NCBI GenBank assembly: GCA_016868035.1
Contig: VGID01000004.1
Location: 52,562 to 116,561 of the forward strand
DNA length: 64,000 nt
Direction: 5' to 3'
Source of the DNA: Betaproteobacteria bacterium
GTDB lineage: Bacteria; Pseudomonadota; Gammaproteobacteria; Burkholderiales; SG8-41
Shown here: piece after piece, positions 38,168 through 46,545 of the stretch
How the letters are laid out: each line of letters begins with the position of its first letter
Numbering within the stretch: the stretch's first letter is position 1
Made by a program: the position numbers and the translations under genes
The notes under the pieces: generated by a model
Databases searched by the model: none
What the model was told of the DNA's origin: nothing
Seen by the model: only the letters and a program-made list of their open reading frames with translations

Positions 38168-38359
38168 GCAGGAATCTCCGGGCCGGCGCACCCAATCGCC
38201 CGCGCCGTGTGCGGGATGCTCGCCAGTGGACGACTCCGATCGAGGCGCCGCCCCGCTCCGGTGCGCGTTTTCCGTGCGCCAGGACGGGAACACCCGTAAA
38301 ATGAAGACCTGCTCCATTGGCGCCATGACTCGACACAGCCGGGCGAACAGGAGGTCGCG

Positions 38360-39241
38360 ATGAAAGTGATACCGCTGGGGCCCGGATTCGCGGCAGAAGT
38401 GCGCGGCGCCGGGCTCGCCGACGTGGCGGAGCGGGACGATGCCTACGCCGGGGTGCGCGCGGCGTTCGAGGAACACTCCGTGCTGCTGTTCCGCGGCCAG
38501 CACATCACGGAAGAGGTGCAAGTAGCTTACTCGAGGCGTTTTGGGCCGCTCGAGATTGCCAAAGTCGCCTCGCGCGGCGAAGGCACGCCGTTTTCGATCC
38601 TCACCAACATCGAGCCCGACGGGAGCCTGGTGCCGCCCGACCACAAGGAGGCGCTGCGCGCGAAAGCAAACCAGCTCTGGCACACGGACAGCTGCTTCAA
38701 GGACCCGCCGGCGCTCGCTTCGGTGCTGTGCGCGCCGATCATCCCGCCCAGCGGTGGCGAGACCGAGTTTGCGTCCCAGCGCCGCGCCTGGGAGCGCTTG
38801 CCGGAGGCGATGCGCGCGCGGCTCGCCGACGCCTACGCCTGGCACGACTACGCCCATTCTCGCGGGAAGATCGCGCCCCATCTCGCGTCGGAGCGCGAGA
38901 GGAACGCATTGCCGCCTGTGCGTTGGCGGATGCGCTGGCGCAACCCGGTGAACGGGCGCGACTCGCTCTACATCGCGTCGCACACCTACGCCATCGACGG
39001 CATGTCGAAGGACGAGGGGCAGACGCTGATCGCGCAGCTGATCGAGCACGCGACCGCGCTCGGCCACACCTGGCGTCACACCTGGCAACCCGGCGACATC
39101 ATCATGTGGGACAACCGGTGTGTCCTGCACCGCGGCCGCCCTTGGGCCGACGACAAGCCGCGCCGCGTGGTGCGCACCACGATCACGGCCACTGACGCCG
39201 ACGGCCTGGCGGAGATGCGCTGGGAGAAAACGGCTGCGTGA
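38360..39241 (+). CDS. TauD/TfdA-type 2-oxoglutarate dioxygenase (first copy)
   Basis: A 293-residue Fe(II)/2-oxoglutarate oxygenase. Iron ligands: HTD in LWHTDSCFKDP and distal His in CVLHRGRPW; the 2-oxoglutarate arginine is in RRVVRTTI. A strong AGGAGG precedes the ATG. The family includes taurine, 2,4-D and alkylsulfate dioxygenases; the substrate here is not predictable. Resembles, but is clearly diverged from, the TauD-type gene at 46546. Confidence 0.9.
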   Translation: MKVIPLGPGFAAEVRGAGLADVAERDDAYAGVRAAFEEHSVLLFRGQHITEEVQVAYSRRFGPLEIAKVASRGEGTPFSILTNIEPDGSLVPPDHKEALRAKANQLWHTDSCFKDPPALASVLCAPIIPPSGGETEFASQRRAWERLPEAMRARLADAYAWHDYAHSRGKIAPHLASERERNALPPVRWRMRWRNPVNGRDSLYIASHTYAIDGMSKDEGQTLIAQLIEHATALGHTWRHTWQPGDIIMWDNRCVLHRGRPWADDKPRRVVRTTITATDADGLAEMRWEKTAA

Positions 39242-39358
39242 GACAGGCGAGGGGCCGCGAGCAGCTACCCTTACCTGGAAAACCGGGGCGAATCCGGAGA
39301 TTCCGGAATTCGAATCGGCCGGCGCGCAGTATGTGTCGGTGAGATCCCGTCAACGCGC

Positions 39359-39580
39359 CTAATTAGTCTTGCTCTCTTCCGGTTTATGCTTGCGATCGTT
39401 GATCCACATGTACCAGAAGAAGCCCGCGATCATGCCGACGAACACTACACCGAAGAGTACGACCCAGATCACATCGACCGTGTCCGCGGGGGCGGCGTTG
39501 ACTCCCTCATCCATCGCCCGCTGGGCGTAGGCCGAACAATAAACAAGAAACAGAACGATTCCGGAAAAAAAACTACGCAT
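39359..39580 (-). CDS. Small single-pass membrane protein A (twin of B)
   Basis: A 73-residue protein: N-terminal signal/anchor MRSFFSGIVLFLVYCSAYAQ, a short polar stretch, then a TM helix PADTVDVIWVVLFGVVF to WYMW and a charged, Lys-rich C-terminus. It aligns without gaps to the twin at 39815-40036 (also 73 residues, 32 identities, about 44%). GGAG lies upstream of the ATG at 39580. Its promoter (39685-39727) has the repeated GTAAG box. Function unknown; probably inner membrane. Confidence 0.75.
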   Translation of the reverse strand: MRSFFSGIVLFLVYCSAYAQRAMDEGVNAAPADTVDVIWVVLFGVVFVGMIAGFFWYMWINDRKHKPEESKTN

Positions 39581-39684
39581 GTAAGATCTCCACACCAATA
39601 AATCGGGCATCAACATCCGCTGATGCATCCCTCTTGCAAGCCTGCGCCGGACCACGGTTTTCCGAAGGCACGCACAGCACTTGA

Positions 39685-39727
39685 ATGATGAGCCAGTGGC
39701 CTTACACCAGCCTTACACGAGGCTTAC
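39685..39727 (-). promoter_or_regulatory. Triple direct-repeat box plus -10 for small protein A
   Basis: Leftward strand: three GTAAG half-sites at 39727, 39716 and 39705, each 11 bp apart, then exactly 10 nt, then CATCAT (39690-39685). Same layout as 40138-40169 and 6109-6140. Predicted leader about 98 nt. Confidence 0.55.
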
Positions 39728-39814
39728 AAGCGAGTTCCACATGGTGGCTACAGTACCGGATCAACAACTGATGTGCCGACCGCTCACCGGCGGCGGCTTG
39801 AGCGGCCGGATGAG

Positions 39815-40036
39815 CTATTCGGGTTGCTTATCCTTGAGTTTTCGCTTCCGCTCGCTGGAAATGAGCGACCAGGTGAAATAGCCGATCATGCCAAAGAAAA
39901 TGACAACAAAAACCAGAACCCAGATCACGCCCACCGTATCGGAGGGCGGGCTGCCGGACGTCTCGCCCGCCGCGGCTTGGACATGCGTGGAAAGAAATGC
40001 GAGGAAAAGACGAATTCCTGAAAGTAGGCTGCGCAT
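39815..40036 (-). CDS. Small single-pass membrane protein B (twin of A)
   Basis: A 73-residue paralogue of A: MRSLLSGIRLFLAFLSTHVQ signal/anchor, PPSDTVGVIWVLVFVVIFFG TM segment, and a Lys/Arg-rich end. The shared motif is DTVxVIWVxxFxVxFxGMI. The ATG at 40036 has GGGGTGG upstream; a longer reading from 40093 is possible but the twin has no such extension. Its own direct-repeat promoter is at 40138-40169. A and B are tandem duplicates, each with its own promoter copy. Confidence 0.75.
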   Translation of the reverse strand: MRSLLSGIRLFLAFLSTHVQAAAGETSGSPPSDTVGVIWVLVFVVIFFGMIGYFTWSLISSERKRKLKDKQPE

Positions 40037-40137
40037 AACCACCCCCCACTGCGGTAAATCGTTCATGAGCCCGTGCTGGAACGACCTGGGCATGAAACCG
40101 GGCCGACGCGCCCTGCGCGGGTCGCTACCGTCATGTG

Positions 40138-40169
40138 ATGATGCGGAATCAAACTTACACAGCCCTTAC
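40138..40169 (-). promoter_or_regulatory. Direct-repeat box plus -10 for small protein B
   Basis: Leftward strand: GTAAG at 40169 and 40158 (11-bp period), exactly 10 nt, then CATCAT (40143-40138). Predicted leader about 95 nt. Confidence 0.55.
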
Positions 40170-40302
40170 GTGAACGATTCCACGTTCGAGGATGGCGGGG
40201 GTGTGCGCGCCCAGCTGGAGCGATTGCCGCCTGAATTGAACCGGATTTCTGCGATTTGCTTTTGGGCAACCGGCTCTTATCATTGATTTAACCGAATAGG
40301 TT

Positions 40303-40573
40303 CTAGAACCTATTTCATATATAGGCACGTGTGCGACGGAGGCGATGTGGGCACAGTTCGAGGAGGAGGGCCCGAAGGAATATGTCGATATTTCGAGGGT
40401 CCCCGACGAAGAAATGCGCCCAGATCGCCCCGTCCCTGCGGGTTGCGGCCAGGACGGCCGGCTGCGTCGTTGCCCTCCTGGACCATATCGACATATGGCC
40501 TTCGTCGGGCGCCTTGCATCCGGTCCGTCCTGGCCGCAACGCATCACGCGCCTATATATGAAATAGGTTCTAG
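40303..40573. mobile_element. MITE-like palindromic element, 271 bp
   Basis: Bounded by a perfect 24-bp inverted repeat: CTAGAACCTATTTCATATAT + AGGC at the left and its complement at the right. The outermost CTAG on each side could be a 4-bp target duplication flanking 20-bp termini. The interior is partly self-complementary (for example ATATGTCGATAT on the left, ATATCGACATAT on the right) and encodes no transposase. The left junction also reads AATAGGTTCTAGAACCTATT, a 20-bp palindrome, as if another element end once abutted there. Confidence 0.72.
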
Positions 40574-40601
40574 TCACGATTCACGCCCCCGGGAGTCCTC
40601 G

Positions 40602-41981
40602 ATGACGGACGCAACAACAGAGACGCTCGCGCGATTCGCCGCGGAGCTCAAGTACAACGACATCCCGGAGCGCGTCCGGGAACTCTGCAAGAACTTTCTG
40701 CTCGATACGCTCGCCTGCGCCCTCGCCGGACATCGGGGTGATGAAACGCAGCAGGTCGCGGCGCTAGCCTCGGGGCTGGCGCAGTCGAAGGAGAGCACCG
40801 TGATCGGCGGCGACCGGCTCTCCCTCGCGGGGTCGACGCTGCTCAACGGCTATCTCGTGACTGCTGTCACCATGTGCGACATCCACCGCTCGACCCTGAC
40901 GCACGTGACCCCGGAGGTGATTCCGCCGGCGCTGGCGATCGCCGAGCGCGATGCGCTGTCCGGACGTGACCTGCTGATCGCGCTCGCGGCCGGATGCGAG
41001 GCCACGACGCGGATCGGGATCGGCCTCGATTATCCGGCGTTCCGCGCGCGCGGCTGGCACGGGCCCGGCGTCATCGGCCCGTTCGGCGCCGCCGCTGCGG
41101 CAGGCCGTCTCCTCGGTTTCGATGCCGAGACCATGGCGCGTGCGTTCGGGCTCGCAGGCAGCCAGGCTGCGGGCACCTTCGCCGCGTGGGGAACGCCGAC
41201 GGTGAAGTTCCACCAGTGCCGCGGTGCGCTGTCAGGGCTGATGGCAGCGTTGCTCGCCCAGCAGAAATTCGTTGCGACTCGCGATTTCCTGACCGCATCC
41301 GACGGGGGCCTGTATCACGCGTATACCAACGGCGGGCGTCCGGACGCGGTCACCGCGGGACTCGGAGAGCGCTGGGAGATGGAGCAGATCGCGCTTCGTC
41401 TGTGGCCTTCCGCCTCCACCATCCAGGGATTCATCACCGGAATGTTCGACCTGGTGGACAGGCATCAGCTCGCGGCCGGGCAGGTGAAGAAGCTGCGCGT
41501 TTCGATGAGCAAGACAGCCGTCGACCTGCACGGAATCTTCCCGCGCTACAAGGCGAAGTTCGAAGCGCTTCTGTCCACGCACTATTGCGCCGCCGTCGTG
41601 CTGCACGACCGCAAGTTGACGCTCGCGCAGTTCGAGCCCGCGCGCTACGACGACCCGAAATTGCGGCGCTTCGCCGCCGAGCAGGTGGAGGTCGTGGCGG
41701 ATCCCGGCCTCGCCGGAGTGCAGGCGGAGATCGTGGCGGAAAAGGCGGATGGATCCACGCTGTCCGTGCGCTGCGATCATCCCAAGGGCTCCCCGGAAAA
41801 TCCCCTCTCGCGCGCCGAAATCGAGGACAAGTTCCGGACGTACGCGAAAGCGCGTCTGCCGGCCGCGTCAGTCGACGAGGCTATCCGTGCGGTGTCCCGC
41901 CTGGAGGAACTGCGATCGGTCCGGCGGCTGATGGAACTGGTGCGGGCGGATAAACAGCGCGTATTGAGCGACGCTGCGTGA
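40602..41981 (+). CDS. MmgE/PrpD family protein
   Basis: A 459-residue protein of the MmgE/PrpD superfamily (2-methylcitrate dehydratase, cis-aconitate decarboxylase, iminodisuccinate epimerase and relatives). Landmarks: FLLDTLACALAG, LNGYLVTAVTMCDIHR, GPFGAAAAAGRLLGFD and KFHQCRGALSGLMAAL. The exact reaction is not predictable: no prpB/prpC genes are near. The ATG at 40602 lies 28 bases beyond the MITE-like element, so that element must lie in, or close to, its promoter region. Confidence 0.88.
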   Translation: MTDATTETLARFAAELKYNDIPERVRELCKNFLLDTLACALAGHRGDETQQVAALASGLAQSKESTVIGGDRLSLAGSTLLNGYLVTAVTMCDIHRSTLTHVTPEVIPPALAIAERDALSGRDLLIALAAGCEATTRIGIGLDYPAFRARGWHGPGVIGPFGAAAAAGRLLGFDAETMARAFGLAGSQAAGTFAAWGTPTVKFHQCRGALSGLMAALLAQQKFVATRDFLTASDGGLYHAYTNGGRPDAVTAGLGERWEMEQIALRLWPSASTIQGFITGMFDLVDRHQLAAGQVKKLRVSMSKTAVDLHGIFPRYKAKFEALLSTHYCAAVVLHDRKLTLAQFEPARYDDPKLRRFAAEQVEVVADPGLAGVQAEIVAEKADGSTLSVRCDHPKGSPENPLSRAEIEDKFRTYAKARLPAASVDEAIRAVSRLEELRSVRRLMELVRADKQRVLSDAA

Positions 41982-42000
41982 AGAGGTCCACGCCGACCCC

Positions 42001-42192
42001 CTAGCCCGCGGGCGGGCGGATTGGCTTGCCTCCCACGCCCCAGTCCTCCAAGGGCACCTCGTTGACGATGACCCAGACCGGCTGCTTGAGCGGACCCAGC
42101 GCATCGGTGATGGCCTGCGTGACCTTCTCGATGAGCGCCCTTTTCTCGTCGTGGCTGCGGCCGGGACCGATGTAGATTTGTGCAAGCGGCAT
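42001..42192 (-). CDS. 4-Oxalocrotonate tautomerase family protein
   Basis: A 63-residue protein: after Met removal Pro is the first residue (MPLAQIYIGPGRSHDEKR), the catalytic base of the tautomerase superfamily. The length is standard for single-domain 4-OT enzymes. GGAGGAG precedes the ATG at 42192. It converges on the MmgE/PrpD gene. Members isomerise enol/keto acids in aromatic meta-cleavage pathways; the substrate here is unknown. Confidence 0.85.
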   Translation of the reverse strand: MPLAQIYIGPGRSHDEKRALIEKVTQAITDALGPLKQPVWVIVNEVPLEDWGVGGKPIRPPAG

Positions 42193-42255
42193 CTGCTCCT
42201 CCCAAAAGCGTGACGGCTGTATCGTAAACGCGCCCAGCGGCAACGGCCACGCTGT

Positions 42256-42798
42256 CTAGCGCGGGTCTGGAACCTTACGAGCGACGCGCTTCACGCGATC
42301 GGCATGCTCGCGCAGGAATACGGGCAAGTCGGTGAGCGGCGGACGCGCCGGGACCTGGTAGAAGAGATCGGCGACGAAGCCGCGGTGATAGCTCGTGTGG
42401 TTGACGACGTGGAGGAGAATCTCGCCGCGCGTCATCACCCCCGGGTTTCCGCCGACCAGCGTAAACTGCACTTCCTTCGCCAGCGCGGCATCCGACATCG
42501 ACTCGCTCCACGCGATATACCAGTCGTCCATCGCCTGCTGCACCCGCCAAAGGTCGGACAGCGGCGGATGCCCAGGCGTGTTCCGCGCGGCGTAGCCGTG
42601 CTCGCGCCCCTCGAGGTGCGCCTGCCAGATGCGATCGATGACGTAGTTGTGGTTGAGCGTATGGACCATGTTCCTGAACAGGCTCTGCCGCTCCTTCGTC
42701 GCCTCGCCTTCCGGCAGAGCGGCGACCGCCTCGAAAAAACGCTGGTTTGCCCAAGCGTTGTAGCGCGCAAGCATGCGCGCGGTGTCGGTCGTGATCAT
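42256..42798 (-). CDS. DinB family protein
   Basis: A 180-residue four-helix-bundle protein of the DinB/YfiT group. The metal-binding histidines are in TLNHNYV and VVNHTSYHRGFV, as usual; RYNAWANQRFFEAVAAL is the typical first helix. Members are metal-dependent thiol transferases or uncharacterised. The ATG at 42798 is preferred over an upstream TTG. It lies between the GST and tautomerase genes, all leftward. Confidence 0.87.
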   Translation of the reverse strand: MITTDTARMLARYNAWANQRFFEAVAALPEGEATKERQSLFRNMVHTLNHNYVIDRIWQAHLEGREHGYAARNTPGHPPLSDLWRVQQAMDDWYIAWSESMSDAALAKEVQFTLVGGNPGVMTRGEILLHVVNHTSYHRGFVADLFYQVPARPPLTDLPVFLREHADRVKRVARKVPDPR

Positions 42799-42867
42799 GT
42801 AAGAAATATTTTTGGCCAATAGCCGCTGAACGGAAAAAGAACCGGGATGATCTGTCCCCCCGTTACT

Positions 42868-42902
42868 GCGTCACCACTCAGCACTCACCACTCACCCGTC
42901 AC
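42868..42902. repeat. 7-bp periodic spacer, GST to DinB
   Basis: GCGTCAC CACTCAG CACTCAC CACTCAC CCGTCAC: five heptamers downstream of the GST stop. Confidence 0.7.
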
Positions 42903-42923
42903 GCCGCGTCATGTCACGCATCG

Positions 42924-43535
42924 TCAGGCCGGTGGCGGCGCGGTTCGCTTCATCGACCCGCGCTCTTCCATCTTTTTCCACAGCTGCGTGAGGGCGGGAT
43001 ACATTTCCTGCGGAAAAAACTGCGGCGCGCGTAACGCGATGAAGCCGATGTGGCACGCGACCGTGATGTCGGCGAGGCTCATTGCGCCACCGACGCACCA
43101 TTCGTTCCTGCCGAGCATCGGCTCCAGCGCGGCAAAGCCCGCATCCACCTTGCCGCGTTGCCGGTCGAGCCAGGCCTGGCTGCGTTTCTGCTCGTCGTGG
43201 AAGCGCATTTCGTAAAGGCTCGCGCTGACCGCCTCCATGGTGCCGTCGGCAAGCGCTTCCCAGCGCCGCACCTCCAGCCGCATCTCGAAATCGGCGGGGA
43301 TCAATCGCGGATCGGGATACCGCGCGTCGACGTAATCGGCGATGAGCGACGAGCTGACCAGCACGCGTCCGTCGTCGAGTTTCAGCGCCGGCACCTTGCC
43401 GACCGGGTTCGTGGTCTTGTAGTCGTTCGGCTCCCAGAGGTTGACCATCTGGACCTCGTGCGCAACGCTCTTTTCGAGCAGCATCACGCGGATCTTCCGC
43501 GCAAACGAGCTCGCAAGGGACGCATACAGTTTCAT
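42924..43535 (-). CDS. Glutathione S-transferase family protein
   Basis: A 203-residue GST: thioredoxin-like N-terminal domain (MKLYASLASSFARKIRVM; GSH-contact VGKVPALKLDDG and SSSLIADYV) and an all-helical C-terminal domain (MSLADITVACHIG). Ser10 or Ser11 is likely the catalytic residue, a beta-class-like or SspA/YibF-like arrangement. The ATG at 43535 follows from the conserved start. Divergent from the mlaF-like gene. Confidence 0.9.
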   Translation of the reverse strand: MKLYASLASSFARKIRVMLLEKSVAHEVQMVNLWEPNDYKTTNPVGKVPALKLDDGRVLVSSSLIADYVDARYPDPRLIPADFEMRLEVRRWEALADGTMEAVSASLYEMRFHDEQKRSQAWLDRQRGKVDAGFAALEPMLGRNEWCVGGAMSLADITVACHIGFIALRAPQFFPQEMYPALTQLWKKMEERGSMKRTAPPPA

Positions 43536-43618
43536 GTTCGCAACCCGGTCGCTTTCGGCGTTCGCGCCATCTGGAGCACGCATGGGATTCTGGCCGTTTT
43601 TGAGATAGTATGCGATGC

Positions 43619-44437
43619 ATGGCGAAGTCTGGCGACAACCTGATCGAGATCAAGGACCTCGAGTTCTCCTACGGCGCGAACCAGGTCCTCAAGGGCGTCA
43701 CCCTCGAAGTCCCGCGCGGGAAGCTCGTTGCGGTCCTCGGCACGAGCGGCTGCGGGAAGAGCACGCTGTTGCGGCTGATCGGCGGGCAGTTGAGGCCGCG
43801 CGCCGGGCACGTGAAGGTCGAAGGCCGGGTAATCCACGAGCTCGACAGCGGCGGGCTCTACGCGATGCGCCGCAAGATGGGGATGATGTTCCAGAGCAGC
43901 GGCCTCTTCACCGATCTGTCGGTCTTCGACAACCTTGCCTTTCCGATGCGCGAGCTCACCGACCTTCCGGAAGCCGTCATCCGCGACCTCGTGCTGATGA
44001 AGCTGAACGCCGTGGGGCTCCGGGGTGCCTACGACCTCATGCCCGCCGAGCTTTCGGGCGGCATGACGCGGCGAGTCGCGCTCGCCCGTGCGATCGCGCT
44101 CGATCCGATGCTGGTCATGTACGACGAGCCGTTCGCCGGACTCGACCCGATTTCCCTCAACCAGATCGCGATCCTGATCAGGCAGTTGAACGACGCGCTG
44201 GGCGTCACGTCGATCATCGTGACGTACGACGTGGTCGAGTCGCTGAAAATCGTGGATTACGTCTATTTCATCTCCGACGGAGTCGTCGCGGCGCAAGGCA
44301 CCATCAAGGAAGTGAATGCCTCGGATGATCCCTTCGTGCGCCAGTTCGTGGATTCACTGCCCGACGGCCCGGTCGCGTTCCACTACCCCAGCGCCGATTA
44401 CGCGGCCGAGCTGGAGATCGCGGCTCTGCGTTCCTGA
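43619..44437 (+). CDS. MlaF-like ABC ATPase, orphan
   Basis: A 272-residue ATPase similar to MlaF, the motor of the MlaFEDB phospholipid transporter. Walker A is GTSGCGKST, Q-loop MMFQSSGLFTDL, signature LSGGMTRRVALARA, Walker B LVMYDEPFAGLDP. The switch-loop histidine, normally in VTHD, is tyrosine here (IIVTYDVVES), which should weaken ATP hydrolysis. No mlaE, mlaD, mlaC or mlaB gene is adjacent; the next gene is convergent. An ATG at 43610 is also possible. Confidence 0.85.
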   Translation: MAKSGDNLIEIKDLEFSYGANQVLKGVTLEVPRGKLVAVLGTSGCGKSTLLRLIGGQLRPRAGHVKVEGRVIHELDSGGLYAMRRKMGMMFQSSGLFTDLSVFDNLAFPMRELTDLPEAVIRDLVLMKLNAVGLRGAYDLMPAELSGGMTRRVALARAIALDPMLVMYDEPFAGLDPISLNQIAILIRQLNDALGVTSIIVTYDVVESLKIVDYVYFISDGVVAAQGTIKEVNASDDPFVRQFVDSLPDGPVAFHYPSADYAAELEIAALRS

Positions 44438-44522
44438 TACGGTCGCGCGCGGAACGCTACGCCGGCCCGCGCAGGTCTCCCGCCGCGACCTGCGGCATGC
44501 GCCTCGCGAAAACCAGACAACC

Positions 44523-45503
44523 CTAGTTGAGCTTGATGTTGGCCTCTTTGACGATTCTCCGGTACTTCGCGATTTCAGACCGGATGAACTCGCTGAACTG
44601 CGCGGAAGTGCTGCCCACCGGATCAGCCCCGAGGTCGGCCATCCGTGAGCGGATCTCCGGAATCTTCGTGAGCTCCACGGCGTCGACCTGCAGTTTCGCC
44701 ACGATCTCCTTGGGTGTCCCGGTGGGCACCAGCATGCCCCACCACTGGCTCACGTCGAGACCCTTGAATCCGGACTCGTCCAGGGTCGGAATATCCGGGA
44801 ACGACAAAGAGCGCTTGACGGTGCTCACGGCGAGCACGCGTATCTTGCCCGATTTCATGTGTGGCGCCACCACCGGCAGTGCGATGAGGCCGCTGTGCAC
44901 GTGCCCGCCCATCAGGTCCACGAGCTGCGGGCCACCGCCCTTGTAGGGCACGTGGATGATATTGATCCCGGTGATCAGCTTCATCCATTCGCCCGTGATA
45001 TGGTGCGGGCCGCCGGTTCCGGCCGTGGCATATCCGAGCTCGCCCGGCCGCTTCTTCGCCAGCGCCACGAACTCGCGCACGTTGCGCACGGGCAGTGACG
45101 GATGCACGGCCAGCACGACCGGCGAGATTGCAAGCAGGCTGATCGGGTTGAAATCACGTTCCGGGTCGTACGCCATCTTGGGGTAGAGCGCGACGTTGAG
45201 CGCGATTTCAGCCGAGGCGGACAGCAAAAGAGTGTAGCCGTCGGGCGCGCTCTTGGCGACGACCTCGGCGCCGACCATGCCGCTCGCTCCCCCGCGATTC
45301 TCGATCACCACGCTCTGTCCCCACTTCTCGCTGAGCTTCGCCGCCATCGGACGGCCCAGCAGATCGGTGCCGCCTCCGGGCGGATAAGGAACGACGATGC
45401 GGACAGGCTTGACGGGATAGCTTTGCGCATTTGCGCCTGCCGCGAGGATGGCACCGAGCAGCGCTGCCGCGGCGGCGCGCCCCGCGATCGAGGCAATTCC
45501 CAT
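44523..45503 (-). CDS. Bug/TctC-type periplasmic substrate-binding protein
   Basis: A 326-residue tripartite tricarboxylate transporter-type binding protein. Signal peptide (about 1-26, GANAQSYP), then VRIVVPYPPGGGTDLLGRP, ENRGGASGMVGAEVVAKSAPDGYTLL, HITGEWMKLITGINIIHVPYKGGGPQ and a C-terminal YRRIVKEANIKLN. All Bug hallmarks are present. Ligands are usually carboxylates or aromatic acids. No TctA/TctB membrane genes are nearby, as is usual for Bug proteins. Confidence 0.9.
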   Translation of the reverse strand: MGIASIAGRAAAAALLGAILAAGANAQSYPVKPVRIVVPYPPGGGTDLLGRPMAAKLSEKWGQSVVIENRGGASGMVGAEVVAKSAPDGYTLLLSASAEIALNVALYPKMAYDPERDFNPISLLAISPVVLAVHPSLPVRNVREFVALAKKRPGELGYATAGTGGPHHITGEWMKLITGINIIHVPYKGGGPQLVDLMGGHVHSGLIALPVVAPHMKSGKIRVLAVSTVKRSLSFPDIPTLDESGFKGLDVSQWWGMLVPTGTPKEIVAKLQVDAVELTKIPEIRSRMADLGADPVGSTSAQFSEFIRSEIAKYRRIVKEANIKLN

Positions 45504-45757
45504 GGCTCCTCCTTGTTATGCGTGCGCACCGTCCGCGGGCTGCGGATGGTGTTCCTGCAATTTCCGAAGAGCGTAGCATATTTCACGCACCGGCTGAAGC
45601 CTGCGCGCCGCGTGTGCTGTCAGACCGGAAATGAACTGCCCGAATGGATAACGAGGATCTTGCTGCAGGCGAAATTCTCGAACACGCTCTCCGGCGTGGG
45701 TACCTTGCCCACGCCGTATTGCGTCAGCCCCCGTAGGCGACGTTGGCGCGGGGAGTC

Positions 45758-46528
45758 TCAGCATTCGGTGGCCCGGACCATGGCCGAGGTCCAACCGCCG
45801 TCCACCGTCACGACGGTTCCGGTAATGAAGTCCGATGCGTCGGACGCCAGGAACAACGCGGCCTCGGCGACCTCCGCGGGATGGCCCCAGCGTCCGATGA
45901 TGGTCTCCTTGCCCCACACCTGCGCGAGCTCGGTGTTCCCGGTGAAGCCGGCGTTGAAAGGCGTCTCGATCAGGGCCGGGGCGAGCGCGTTTACGTAGAT
46001 GTTCCTGCCCCGCATGTCCACCGCAAGCGCCTTGGTAAAAGCGATCAGTCCCCCTTTGGAGGCACAGTAGGCGACACGGTTCGGCCGGCCGATGTATCCG
46101 GCGACGGAAGAGACGTTCACGATCTTGCCCTTGCCCGAGCGCATCATGGCCGGGACGACCGCTTTCGCGCACAGGAACGCCCCGGTAAGGTTCACGTCCA
46201 GCGTGCGCCGCCATTCGTCTTCGCCGTGCTCGGCGAAAGGGCGTATGTAGCGTATGCCGGCATTGTTCACCAGGATGTCGATCCGGCCCAACTTCCCGAG
46301 CACTTGCTCGACCATGCCCGCGACCGATTTGGCATCGGAGACGTCGGCCACGAACGCCGCCGCGCTGCCGCCCGACGCACCAATTTCCCGCACGACCTCT
46401 TCGGCCCCCTTTTGATTGACGTCGATCACTGCAACGTCCGCCTGCTGCACGGCAAACTTTTCGGCGATGCCGCGGCCGATGCCCGCGCCGCCACCGGTTA
46501 TGATCGCAACTTTTCCCTTAAGGCTCAC
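45758..46528 (-). CDS. SDR-family oxidoreductase (second copy)
   Basis: A 256-residue short-chain dehydrogenase: TGGGAGIGRGIAEKFA, NNAGIRYIRPF, Ser in NVSSVAGYIGRPN and YCASK active site, and GTVVTVDGGWTSA at the end. The GTG at 46528 follows GGAG with 10-nt spacing. It lies 17 bases after the TauD-type gene and is co-transcribed with it, mirroring the SDR/TauD pair at 37367-39241 in reversed order. Confidence 0.9.
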   Translation of the reverse strand: MSLKGKVAIITGGGAGIGRGIAEKFAVQQADVAVIDVNQKGAEEVVREIGASGGSAAAFVADVSDAKSVAGMVEQVLGKLGRIDILVNNAGIRYIRPFAEHGEDEWRRTLDVNLTGAFLCAKAVVPAMMRSGKGKIVNVSSVAGYIGRPNRVAYCASKGGLIAFTKALAVDMRGRNIYVNALAPALIETPFNAGFTGNTELAQVWGKETIIGRWGHPAEVAEAALFLASDASDFITGTVVTVDGGWTSAMVRATEC

Positions 46529-46545
46529 TTGGCGTTTCTCCGTCC

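Noticed and set aside
40329..40601. N-terminal extension of the MmgE/PrpD gene
   Set aside because: It would translate through the MITE-like element; the conserved start is at 40602.
45620..45757. Short leftward frame reading TQYGVGKVPTPESVFENF between Bug and SDR genes
   Set aside because: About 40 codons without a start signal; could be a gene remnant, but no family recognised.
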